Shown here: in pieces, positions 8,182-14,878 of the stretch
Numbering within the stretch: the first letter of the stretch is position 1
How the letters are laid out: every line of letters begins with the position of its first letter
Assembly (NCBI GenBank): GCA_046052065.1
Contig: JBJOND010000025.1
Location: 1-27,984, forward strand
DNA from: CAINEC01 sp046052065
Lineage (GTDB): Bacteria; Bacteroidota; Bacteroidia; AKYH767-A; OLB10
Direction of reading: 5' to 3'
Length of the DNA stretch: 27,984 bases
Translations under genes and position numbers: made by a program
Notes under the pieces: model-generated
Told to the model about the DNA's origin: nothing
The model's database searches: none
What the model saw: the letters and a program-made list of their open reading frames with translations, nothing else

Positions 8182-9024
8182 ATGCTCCACCGAATTATTT
8201 TATTGCTAATTATTACTGTTAAAGCTAACGCACAATTGAATTTCAAAGGTGGTCTTAGCGCTGCTTATAATATGCAGAAAAACTGGAATGGCAATCAAGC
8301 TTCTTTTATAACTTTTCAAACAGGATGGTTAGCTGATTATCACAAGGACAAAGAGGGCTTACATACTTTTCATCATCTTAATACGGAAATATCGTATATC
8401 TATTATCCTGATTCCATCTGGAAAACAAATACCGATTACATCAAATTAAATTTGCAATGGAATAGGAAGAAAAATAACAGATGGGAATGCAATACTTCAC
8501 TTTTTTTTGCAACACGCTATTTAAACAAATACAGCAATAATAGTAATAACAAATTTTGGCAAGAAGGATTTTTAAATCCGATGGAGCTTTCTTTTACATA
8601 CGGATGGAAGCGAAGGGTATTTAAAAAGTCTACGATAAACATCTCGTTTAGCACACTCCGAATGATGGTTACACCTGCCAGTCGAATTAATTTGAAAAAC
8701 GAAGCTACAGTACAATTAAAAAACAACACAACTATAACAGGACAATACGGATTTCAAGCGCAAAGTTTTATTAACGAAATATTTTGTAACGAGCACTTAC
8801 TTTGGATAAATGATAGTAGGATTTATATTAATCAACTTTCAGAAAAGGGGGTTTTGTTTGATGCGCACAACATCCTTGCAATTAAGATTTATAAATTTCT
8901 AGAATTAAGAATTGATACCAAGCTGCAATATGATTATCAGATGAGCAGTAAGCTAAGGTTTAAACAAGAAGCCCTGCTGGGAATATACTACTGCAATAAG
9001 AAGGAAAAAGCTAAGATGGATTAA
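8182..9024 (+). CDS. Exported beta-strand-rich protein, probable outer-membrane barrel
   Basis: I do not recognise a named family with certainty; the pattern resembles DUF3078-type proteins. The 280-aa product has a cleavable signal peptide (residues 1 to about 17, ending KANAQ) and then short alternating strands rich in Tyr, Trp and Asn, such as KLNLQWNRKKNNRWEC and FLELRIDTKLQYDYQ. This suggests an outer-membrane beta-barrel of about 10-12 strands. The last residues (KKEKAKMD) do not end in the aromatic typical of barrels, so the final strand is probably LLGIYYCN. It stands alone between a terminator and the promoter of the next gene. Confidence 0.6.
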   Translation: MLHRIILLLIITVKANAQLNFKGGLSAAYNMQKNWNGNQASFITFQTGWLADYHKDKEGLHTFHHLNTEISYIYYPDSIWKTNTDYIKLNLQWNRKKNNRWECNTSLFFATRYLNKYSNNSNNKFWQEGFLNPMELSFTYGWKRRVFKKSTINISFSTLRMMVTPASRINLKNEATVQLKNNTTITGQYGFQAQSFINEIFCNEHLLWINDSRIYINQLSEKGVLFDAHNILAIKIYKFLELRIDTKLQYDYQMSSKLRFKQEALLGIYYCNKKEKAKMD

Positions 9025-9059
9025 AGTAAAAAGCATGATGATTTTCTCATATCCTGTTG

Positions 9060-9067
9060 TATATTTG
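9060..9067 (+). promoter_or_regulatory. -7 promoter element TATATTTG
   Basis: This is a perfect match to the Bacteroidota -7 consensus TAnnTTTG, 22 bases before the ATG of the isomerase gene. No good -33 TTTG is present at the usual distance. Confidence 0.55.
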
Positions 9068-9089
9068 CTTTCCTTAAAAAACGACAGTT

Positions 9090-10079
9090 ATGTTAATGAA
9101 CGAAAGAATAGCCAATTTTCCGCAGCAGATGCGCGAGGCAATTGCAATAGGTGAAAAAGCACAATTAAGTGCAGCAAAAAATAAAATCCAAAATGTATTA
9201 ATCACAGGACTTGGTGGATCGGGAATTGGAGGGTCTGTATTCGCGCAGATCGTTGAAAAAGAAATCGGAGTGCCTGTTTTAGTAAACAAGGATTATTTTA
9301 TTCCTGCTTTTGTGAATGAAAATACGTTGGTCATCATTTCTTCTTATTCAGGTAATACAGAAGAAACGGTTCAAGCAATGGAAGCTGCATTAAAGCAAAA
9401 CGCAAAAATTTGTTGTGTTACTTCTGGTGGAAAGATTAAAGAAATGGCGGAGGCGAATGGATGCGATATGATTTTAATTCCTAGTGGTAATCCCCCTCGT
9501 TCTTGCTTCGGATATTCCTTCACGCAGTTGTTTTATATTTTAGACTTTCATCAGTTAATATCAACATCTCATAGAGCTGATCTAGCAGCAACAATTGAAT
9601 TGTTGGATAAAGAACAAGTAACTCTTCGAAATAAAGCGCGCGCAGTGGCTGAATCGTTGGTTGGTAAAATGCCTGTTATTTATTGCGAGGCTCGTTATGA
9701 TGGTGTAGCGGTACGTTTACGTCAGCAAATAAACGAAAACAGTAAAATGCTTTGCTGGCATCATGTATTGCCAGAGATGAATCATAATGAATTAGTGGGT
9801 TGGACAGAAGCACACCCGGAAGTGGTGGTGTTAATGTTTAGAAGTGAAGATGATTATTCTCGTACGCAAAAAAGAATGGAAATCAGCAAGGAAGTATTTT
9901 TGAAATATACTCCTAACTATATCGAATTACCGTCGAAGGGTAGTACGCAATTACAACGTAGCATTTACTTATTGCATTTAGGTGATTGGATTAGTTGGTA
10001 TGTTTCTGAAATTAAAAACATCGATGCTACAGAAGTAAATGTGATTGACTACTTGAAAGGGGAGTTATCAAAAATCTAG
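9090..10079 (+). CDS. Bifunctional phosphoglucose/phosphomannose isomerase
   Basis: This cytoplasmic SIS-domain enzyme interconverts glucose-6-P or mannose-6-P with fructose-6-P. The 329-aa product has the glycine-rich phosphate site GLGGSGIGG (residues 40-48), the second SIS motif SSYSGNTEET (around residues 85-95), a catalytic-region segment PSGNPPRS, and the C-terminal PGI/PMI domain with WHHVLPEMNHNELVGW. This is the compact Pgi/Pmi type found in archaea and many Bacteroidota, not the 550-aa classical Pgi. The first ATG is chosen; a second in-frame ATG lies two codons later. The flavin reductase gene starts 3 bases after its stop. Confidence 0.92.
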   Translation: MLMNERIANFPQQMREAIAIGEKAQLSAAKNKIQNVLITGLGGSGIGGSVFAQIVEKEIGVPVLVNKDYFIPAFVNENTLVIISSYSGNTEETVQAMEAALKQNAKICCVTSGGKIKEMAEANGCDMILIPSGNPPRSCFGYSFTQLFYILDFHQLISTSHRADLAATIELLDKEQVTLRNKARAVAESLVGKMPVIYCEARYDGVAVRLRQQINENSKMLCWHHVLPEMNHNELVGWTEAHPEVVVLMFRSEDDYSRTQKRMEISKEVFLKYTPNYIELPSKGSTQLQRSIYLLHLGDWISWYVSEIKNIDATEVNVIDYLKGELSKI

Positions 10080-10082
10080 TTT

Positions 10083-10694
10083 ATGCTGATTAGTCCTGAA
10101 GAACTCAATAGCTATGACCGTTTTTATCGTGCGAATCTAATTAATTCATTAAGCGGATTTAAATCGGCGAGTTTAATAGGAACTAAAAACAAAGAAGGCA
10201 TTTCAAACCTTGCTATATTCTCGAACATTGTTCATTTAGGAGCAGATCCTGCGTTAATCGGATTTGTTAATCGTCCGTTAGAAGCGGCCCCTCACACGCT
10301 CACTAATATTGAGTCTACGGGAGTTTATACCATTAATCATATTCACATTGACTGGGTAGACAAAGCGCATCAGACAAGCGCAAAATATCCTGAAGGAGTG
10401 AGCGAGTTTACTGCTTGCGGATTTACAGAAGAATACATTGAGGAATTTACAGCTCCGTTTGTAAAAGAGAGCGTGATTAAATACGGAATGAAATTAAAAG
10501 AGATTATTCCTATTAAACACAACAACACTTTTTTTGTGATTGGTGAAGTGACGATAATATCTGTCCCGGAAAATAGTATTGCTGCCGATGGATTTATCGA
10601 AGCGGATAAAGCAAACTCCATTTGTAGCTTGGGCATTGATGGGTACTATTCGACGGAGTTAATAGCCCGATTACCGTACGCGAAGGCGAAATAA
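10083..10694 (+). CDS. Flavin reductase family protein (FMN-binding split barrel)
   Basis: The 203-aa cytoplasmic protein belongs to the flavin reductase-like split-barrel family, which binds FMN and reduces flavin, or acts as an FMN oxidoreductase, with NAD(P)H. Diagnostic segments are SASLIGTKNKEGISNLAIFSN near the N-terminus, the NRPLEAAPHTLTNIESTGVYTINH stretch around residues 65-88 and the C-terminal FFVIGEVTIISVP strand. There is no N-terminal signal. It is tightly spaced behind the isomerase, so cotranscription is likely, though no metabolic link is obvious. The gene meets the convergent Fic gene across only 15 bases. Confidence 0.88.
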   Translation: MLISPEELNSYDRFYRANLINSLSGFKSASLIGTKNKEGISNLAIFSNIVHLGADPALIGFVNRPLEAAPHTLTNIESTGVYTINHIHIDWVDKAHQTSAKYPEGVSEFTACGFTEEYIEEFTAPFVKESVIKYGMKLKEIIPIKHNNTFFVIGEVTIISVPENSIAADGFIEADKANSICSLGIDGYYSTELIARLPYAKAK

Positions 10695-10709
10695 ACGACT
10701 TGAATAATT

Positions 10710-11666
10710 TTATTTTTTCTTTTTATAGGTGGCGGTTTTTTTATCGCCTATCATTAAAATTAATTTCTGAGCAACACCATATTTTAAATCGCGACTAGCA
10801 GTAGCAGAAGAAATATCAGAATGATGCCTCAAATAGTTTTTGCGAGTAAAACTGTTTGTATTGTGTTCTAAAAATAATTCTAAACGCTCTGACTCATTTA
10901 ATTTTCGGGTTCCATTTTCAAGTAACAACGATAATGACTCATCGATTATTTTTAACATGAAAGTGATGAATTTTGTAGATGAACCTTCTTTGTCTGATGC
11001 GGATAGTGCGCGATAATATTCTTTTTGATTTTTTGCAATCAACGTTTCGAATGGAAGGAATTCAAACAACGGAAATTCATTCATAAGAATAAGCGTTTGC
11101 CATAAGCGCCCCATTCTTCCATTGCCATCAATAAATGGATGTATAAATTCCATTTCATAATGAAAAACACAACTTTTAATTAATGATGAATCTGCCTCAG
11201 ATTTTAAATAGGCAAATAAATCACGCATTAAAAATTTCACATTATGATGCGGAGGTGCAATGTGTGCCACTTGTGAACCTTTTACAATTCCAACTCCCTT
11301 TGTTCGATAAGTCCCAGGTTTTTCAATTAAACCAGTCATCAATAATTTATGCGCTTTTAAAAAATCTTTTTCTGAAGAATATCGAAAACTTTTGAGATCC
11401 TTGTAAACAGCAAGTGCGTTTATTACTTCTTTAATATCTTTTTCAGGACCAGCAACACGTTTGTTTTCTATTAACGCAGTAATCTGTTTTTCTGTTAATG
11501 TATTGCCTTCAATTCCTAGCGTGGAATGAATGGTCTTAATTTTATTTTGCTTGCGAAGCTTAGGGTTTTGCCTTACAATATACTTCGCATTTGCTTCTCC
11601 TATTTTTTGAGAAATTGCAGATACCAGGCTCAGTATTTCCGACGTAATAGTATAGGGAGGCTTCAT
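10710..11666 (-). CDS. Class II Fic protein with C-terminal winged-helix-like domain
   Basis: Fic enzymes usually AMPylate target proteins. From MKPPYT the product is 318 aa. The inhibitory motif TLGIEG, matching (S/T)xxxE(G/N), is at 49-54, placing it in class II (N-terminal autoinhibition). The active loop HPFIDGNGRMGR at 176-187 is intact, with catalytic His176. The C-terminal 70 residues (RKNYLRHHSDISSATASRDL) look like a helix-turn-helix/winged helix, common in Fic proteins of this size. An in-frame ATG at 11702 is rejected because it lies upstream of the -7 element and palindrome. With no antitoxin-like partner and the inhibitory helix in cis, this is probably a regulatory enzyme or autorepressor rather than a toxin. 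Its target is unknown. Confidence 0.88.
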   Translation of the reverse strand: MKPPYTITSEILSLVSAISQKIGEANAKYIVRQNPKLRKQNKIKTIHSTLGIEGNTLTEKQITALIENKRVAGPEKDIKEVINALAVYKDLKSFRYSSEKDFLKAHKLLMTGLIEKPGTYRTKGVGIVKGSQVAHIAPPHHNVKFLMRDLFAYLKSEADSSLIKSCVFHYEMEFIHPFIDGNGRMGRLWQTLILMNEFPLFEFLPFETLIAKNQKEYYRALSASDKEGSSTKFITFMLKIIDESLSLLLENGTRKLNESERLELFLEHNTNSFTRKNYLRHHSDISSATASRDLKYGVAQKLILMIGDKKTATYKKKK

Positions 11667-11668
11667 TA

Positions 11669-11692
11669 TGATAGTATCATTTGATACTATCA
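11669..11692. promoter_or_regulatory. Nested palindrome at the fic transcription start, probable operator
   Basis: Two 11-base units, TGATAGTATCA and TGATACTATCA, separated by TT, form a perfect 24-base inverted repeat. Each unit is itself a palindrome around its centre base. It ends 2 bases before the fic start codon and overlaps the -7 element by 2 bases, so a bound protein would block initiation. Confidence 0.65.
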
Positions 11693-11698
11693 AAGATA
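11691..11698 (-). promoter_or_regulatory. -7 promoter element TATCTTTG of fic
   Basis: On the minus strand this matches TAnnTTTG exactly, 24 bases before the chosen fic ATG. Transcription would start inside the adjacent palindrome. No clear -33 element is seen. Confidence 0.6.
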
Positions 11699-11754
11699 AC
11701 AAAATCTCCCTATTATTATTTTAAAAAATGAAAAACGTGGTTTTCCTAATTGTT

Positions 11755-12594
11755 TTATTTCAATTCTTCCATTTCCATAACACTAGCGGCTATACGCAAA
11801 GGAGCACCGCTACCGCCACCAATTTTCATTGGTAATGCCATAATCTCAAAGCCTTTTAGTGGAAGCTGGTCTAAGTGAGCTACATTTTCAAATCCCGGAA
11901 TATTTGCTCCTAACAAAATGCGGTGTGTCATAAAATCTTTCGATTGTCCGTAATCCATACTTGGTGTATCTAATCCTACCGCTTTTGCTTTCTTAGTTTT
12001 TACTAACCAAGTCGCAGCCTCGGGACTAATCCCAGGGAAGTGTAATTCCGGAATTGCTTTTTCGCCTGTTAATGCAGAGCCAAAGTATTTTTCACGGTTC
12101 GGATAAAATTGTCCGTAGCCTGTTCTAAATAAAATAATAGTACCTGTTTTAATTTCTCCGTTGGCTTTTTCCCAATCTTGTAAATCAGCAACTGAAATTA
12201 AATAATCTCTATTCTTTAATGCTTTCTCAGATACGTCTACTATAATTCCTCGTCCGCTTAAACTCGATAATGGAATACTATCAACTGTTAAATGATCTTT
12301 TGCGAAATGGATTGGTGCATCTATGTGAGTACCACCGTGCTCAGGAGTACATATGCTGTATGAAGAATAAAAATATCCTCCAGGGGTTGTTCCTTTAAAA
12401 TCTTCTTTATGTTCGAAGCCGCATACATTGTTTGGCCAATATAAAGTAGTACTATCGAAAGTATAGGTTAAGTCAATCCAATTATTTTCTTTGATGATAA
12501 TTTTTTTCTCAATGTGTTTTTCTTCTTTCTTTCCGCAAGAGATAATCACTGATAACGCAATAAGTGTCGTAAGGGTAAGGGCTAAGCTTTTCAT
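11755..12594 (-). CDS. Cyclase family (kynurenine-formamidase-like) lipoprotein
   Basis: The 279-aa product has a lipoprotein leader with Cys20 (VIISC) and a charged linker, followed by a cyclase/arylformamidase domain. The metal-binding signature HGGTHIDAP (residues 86-94; His86, His90, Asp92) is intact, and KAKAVGLDTPSMDYG is the usual second conserved segment. Family members hydrolyse amides or cyclic substrates, for example N-formylkynurenine, with Zn or Mn. A lipid-anchored periplasmic form makes a tryptophan catabolic role doubtful, so the substrate is unknown. It is a single gene with its own promoter, divergent from the redox operon. Confidence 0.85.
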   Translation of the reverse strand: MKSLALTLTTLIALSVIISCGKKEEKHIEKKIIIKENNWIDLTYTFDSTTLYWPNNVCGFEHKEDFKGTTPGGYFYSSYSICTPEHGGTHIDAPIHFAKDHLTVDSIPLSSLSGRGIIVDVSEKALKNRDYLISVADLQDWEKANGEIKTGTIILFRTGYGQFYPNREKYFGSALTGEKAIPELHFPGISPEAATWLVKTKKAKAVGLDTPSMDYGQSKDFMTHRILLGANIPGFENVAHLDQLPLKGFEIMALPMKIGGGSGAPLRIAASVMEMEELK

Positions 12595-12612
12595 AATTTA
12601 TTTACATTTGTG

Positions 12613-12620
12613 CAAAGTTA
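12613..12620 (-). promoter_or_regulatory. -7 promoter element TAACTTTG of the cyclase gene
   Basis: This is an exact match to TAnnTTTG on the minus strand, 18 bases before the ATG at 12594. No convincing -33 element is visible. Confidence 0.5.
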
Positions 12621-12721
12621 AAAACAAAAGTAATCCCCCTTTTTATTTATTATTTAAAAAATTAAAATGGTGAGAATTATTTCGAAATACAACTTATTAT
12701 AATGAAGTATAATCGAAGTGT

Positions 12722-12739
12722 TTTTAACTATAGTTAAAA
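12722..12739. promoter_or_regulatory. 18-bp perfect palindrome before the redox operon, possible FNR/CRP-type operator
   Basis: The sequence TTTTAACTATAGTTAAAA is perfectly self-complementary and ends 3 bases before the ATG at 12743. Its core TTAAC-N4-GTTAA has the 5-4-5 geometry of FNR/CRP/HcpR-family sites. The position would suit repression. A smaller 12-bp palindrome (TATTTCGAAATA) lies at 12678-12689. Confidence 0.5.
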
Positions 12740-12742
12740 TAT

Positions 12743-12931
12743 ATGGAAGCAATACTGTATGCATATCTAATCATAGGGTTTTTATTTGCCGGCTATTTTT
12801 CATTCTTTAAAATTAAGAAAGTAGATAGCGCGGCAGTGCATACTTCTGTTGGATTTCGTTTGATTATTCTACCCGGACTAATCATATTGTGGCCATTCAT
12901 TATTACGATCAAAAAAATTGAACATCTATGA
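12743..12931 (+). CDS. Small two-helix membrane protein, first gene of the Rieske redox operon
   Basis: The 62-aa product has two hydrophobic helices (about residues 3-22 and 38-56) joined by a short basic loop with KIKKVDS. I recognise no family. Its stop overlaps the ATG of the next small gene by 4 bases (ATGA, 12928-12931), and that gene is followed by the 608-aa Rieske membrane protein, so it is part of the same unit. A role as a small accessory subunit of the membrane redox protein is inference from context. Confidence 0.7.
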   Translation: MEAILYAYLIIGFLFAGYFSFFKIKKVDSAAVHTSVGFRLIILPGLIILWPFIITIKKIEHL

Positions 12932-13044
12932 TTCGCCCTCTGAAAAAAATCCACTTTGTAATATGGCTAATCTTATTGGTCCTTTTATTAGTTGCATTAC
13001 CCTATATGTATAATTCAGCATTACAACTCCAACAAATACATTAA
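12928..13044 (+). CDS. 38-aa single-helix membrane peptide in the Rieske redox operon
   Basis: This short frame begins at the ATGA overlap with the upstream gene and ends at TAA 3 bases before the next ATG. It encodes MIRPLKKIHF, a strongly hydrophobic helix (VIWLILLVLLLVALPYM, residues 11-27) and a short polar tail. A basic N-terminus before one membrane span predicts N-in/C-out orientation. Its size, position and composition recall single-span micro-subunits of respiratory complexes such as CydX or CcoQ, though no sequence similarity is claimed. The tight start/stop arrangement on both sides is the main support for it being a real gene. Confidence 0.6.
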   Translation: MIRPLKKIHFVIWLILLVLLLVALPYMYNSALQLQQIH

Positions 13045-13047
13045 TCA

Positions 13048-14874
13048 ATGAGCGTTTCTTATCAATCAGTTGTTTGGAGCAAGCATAAAAAAAAGTACGA
13101 TCGTATTTTGTGGCTTTTTAATTTGAGTTTTCTGTTGTTGGCAATAGGATTACAATTTGTTTTTTATCCAACGTCAAATCCCGCAACTATTATTATTCGA
13201 GCTTTCGGATTGTTATCTATCTTTTTGTTACACGTCATATTATTGATAGGTCCGTTAACGCGAATTAATACGCGCTTATATCCGTTACTATATAACCGAC
13301 GACATTTAGGGGTCAGTATGTTTATTTGTGCGAGTGTTCATGCTGTTTTTAGTTTAATCTGGTTTCATGGTAATGGAGACGTACCAATTTTAACATCGCT
13401 TTTTACGAGCAATCTACATTACGATTCGATTCGATTTTTTCCATTTCAAGTTCTTGGATTTTTTGCTTATTTGATTTTGATGGTCATGGCGTTCACTAGT
13501 CATGATTTTTGGTTGGCTGCATTAAGTCCTCGTGTATGGAAAATTCTTCATATGTTGGTTTATGTTGCCTACGGACTTGTCTTGTTTCATGTTTTTCTAG
13601 GTATCATACAATTTGAAACAGATCCGTTTTTATTTCTATTCTTATTCGTAGGATTTTTAACTGTTGTAATAATGCACATATACACAGGTTGGTTGTCTTA
13701 CAAACAATTAAAAGAAAATAAAACTACGAATGAATGGGTATTAGTCGAAAATCATACTTCGATTCCTGATGGAAGAGCTCGTATGTTGCAAGTAGGTAAA
13801 GAGAGCATTGCGGTGTTTAATAATCAAGGGCGTTTTAGTGCAGTTCATAATGTTTGTAAGCATCAAAACGGACCATTAGCTGAAGGAAAAATAGTGAATG
13901 GTTGTATTACTTGTCCGTGGCATGGATATCAATATAAAACCGAAGATGGCTGTTCTCCAGAACCGTTTACTGAAAAACTTGCTACCTATTTATTGAAGTC
14001 AGAAAATGGAAAGCTGTATGTTAATCCAACGCCACTTAAAGAAGGAACGTATGTAGAGCCTATTATTATTTCGGAAGAAGTTGTAGCAGATAAAGACTCG
14101 TTTTACATTGGTTGGAGCGAGCAATTGGATGCATCACAATCAAAAGCTATCAAAACATTTTTAACTATAACGATTAGCATTGCCGTACTTTTTTTATTCG
14201 TGTTTACAAACAAACAACATCGCATTGCTAATTCTGCGTATTTATACGGACATCAAGAGCAATTCACGGGTGTTATAAATTCACAACCATTTCCTAATAT
14301 GGTTTACCTATCGGGGAGAGATAGTTATGGTAATCCAAATTACGCAGTGGTGCCTTTAGTGAATGCATTTAAGTTTGGAGCTGCTGATATAATACAAAAG
14401 TTTCTTAGACAACATCCAACAGGACAAGCGCAAATAAAAGGAACAATTATTAATCGCTATGATGATTCAACCAAAACATTTTTGATGGAACTTACCTCCG
14501 GAGAAAATGCAATTCAATCAGCTGAAAACATTTCAATTCCAACAATAAACGAAGTTGCTGCTGGTGTTGTAACTATTCGAGGAGAAATAATAGATCCGAA
14601 GTGTTATATCGGTGCAATGAATCCGGGACAAGGAAAAACACATCGCAGTTGTGCCATTAGATGTATCAGCGGAGGTATAATGCCGATGTTAGTTTACAGA
14701 GAAAACGGAAAAGAAAAATATACAGTGATATTAGGTTTAAATAGGGAGCCCATCAATCAAAAAGTATTGCCGTTTGTTGCTGAGCCTGTGCAGATAACAG
14801 GTCAATTGTATCATTATCAAAATTGGGATTTTATCTGCATCAATCCAGAAAAAATAATTCGATTAGCCAACTAA
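13048..14874 (+). CDS. MsrQ/ferric-reductase-like heme membrane domain fused to a Rieske domain and a Cys-rich C-terminal domain
   Basis: The 608-aa product has, in order: a membrane domain of about six helices (residues 20-218) with RRHLG before His98, and His168 and His181 spaced 13 apart as in MsrQ/YedZ, hence likely b-heme ligands; a Rieske [2Fe-2S] domain (230-326) with Cys270-x-His272 and Cys289-x2-His292; a further membrane helix (about 370-386); and a C-terminal domain with a DPKC motif (Cys519), GKTHRSC (His532, Cys535) and Cys539, which I cannot assign. It probably passes electrons between a soluble Rieske donor and a substrate across the membrane. The C-terminal domain is predicted on the opposite face from the Rieske domain. 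No MsrP partner gene is nearby. Confidence 0.85.
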   Translation: MSVSYQSVVWSKHKKKYDRILWLFNLSFLLLAIGLQFVFYPTSNPATIIIRAFGLLSIFLLHVILLIGPLTRINTRLYPLLYNRRHLGVSMFICASVHAVFSLIWFHGNGDVPILTSLFTSNLHYDSIRFFPFQVLGFFAYLILMVMAFTSHDFWLAALSPRVWKILHMLVYVAYGLVLFHVFLGIIQFETDPFLFLFLFVGFLTVVIMHIYTGWLSYKQLKENKTTNEWVLVENHTSIPDGRARMLQVGKESIAVFNNQGRFSAVHNVCKHQNGPLAEGKIVNGCITCPWHGYQYKTEDGCSPEPFTEKLATYLLKSENGKLYVNPTPLKEGTYVEPIIISEEVVADKDSFYIGWSEQLDASQSKAIKTFLTITISIAVLFLFVFTNKQHRIANSAYLYGHQEQFTGVINSQPFPNMVYLSGRDSYGNPNYAVVPLVNAFKFGAADIIQKFLRQHPTGQAQIKGTIINRYDDSTKTFLMELTSGENAIQSAENISIPTINEVAAGVVTIRGEIIDPKCYIGAMNPGQGKTHRSCAIRCISGGIMPMLVYRENGKEKYTVILGLNREPINQKVLPFVAEPVQITGQLYHYQNWDFICINPEKIIRLAN

Positions 14875-14878
14875 AAAA

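Noticed and set aside
10710..11702. Fic gene considered as a toxin of a toxin-antitoxin pair
   Set aside because: No FicA-like antitoxin gene is adjacent, and the inhibitory TLGIEG motif is within the Fic protein itself.
12691..12712. TATAAT-like sequences upstream of the small membrane gene as sigma70 -10 boxes
   Set aside because: The region is very AT-rich, and Bacteroidota primary promoters use TAnnTTTG; two TATAAT strings are expected by chance.
13048..14874. MsrPQ methionine sulfoxide repair system
   Set aside because: The membrane domain resembles MsrQ, but no molybdopterin MsrP gene is present, and the Rieske and C-terminal fusions are not part of MsrQ.
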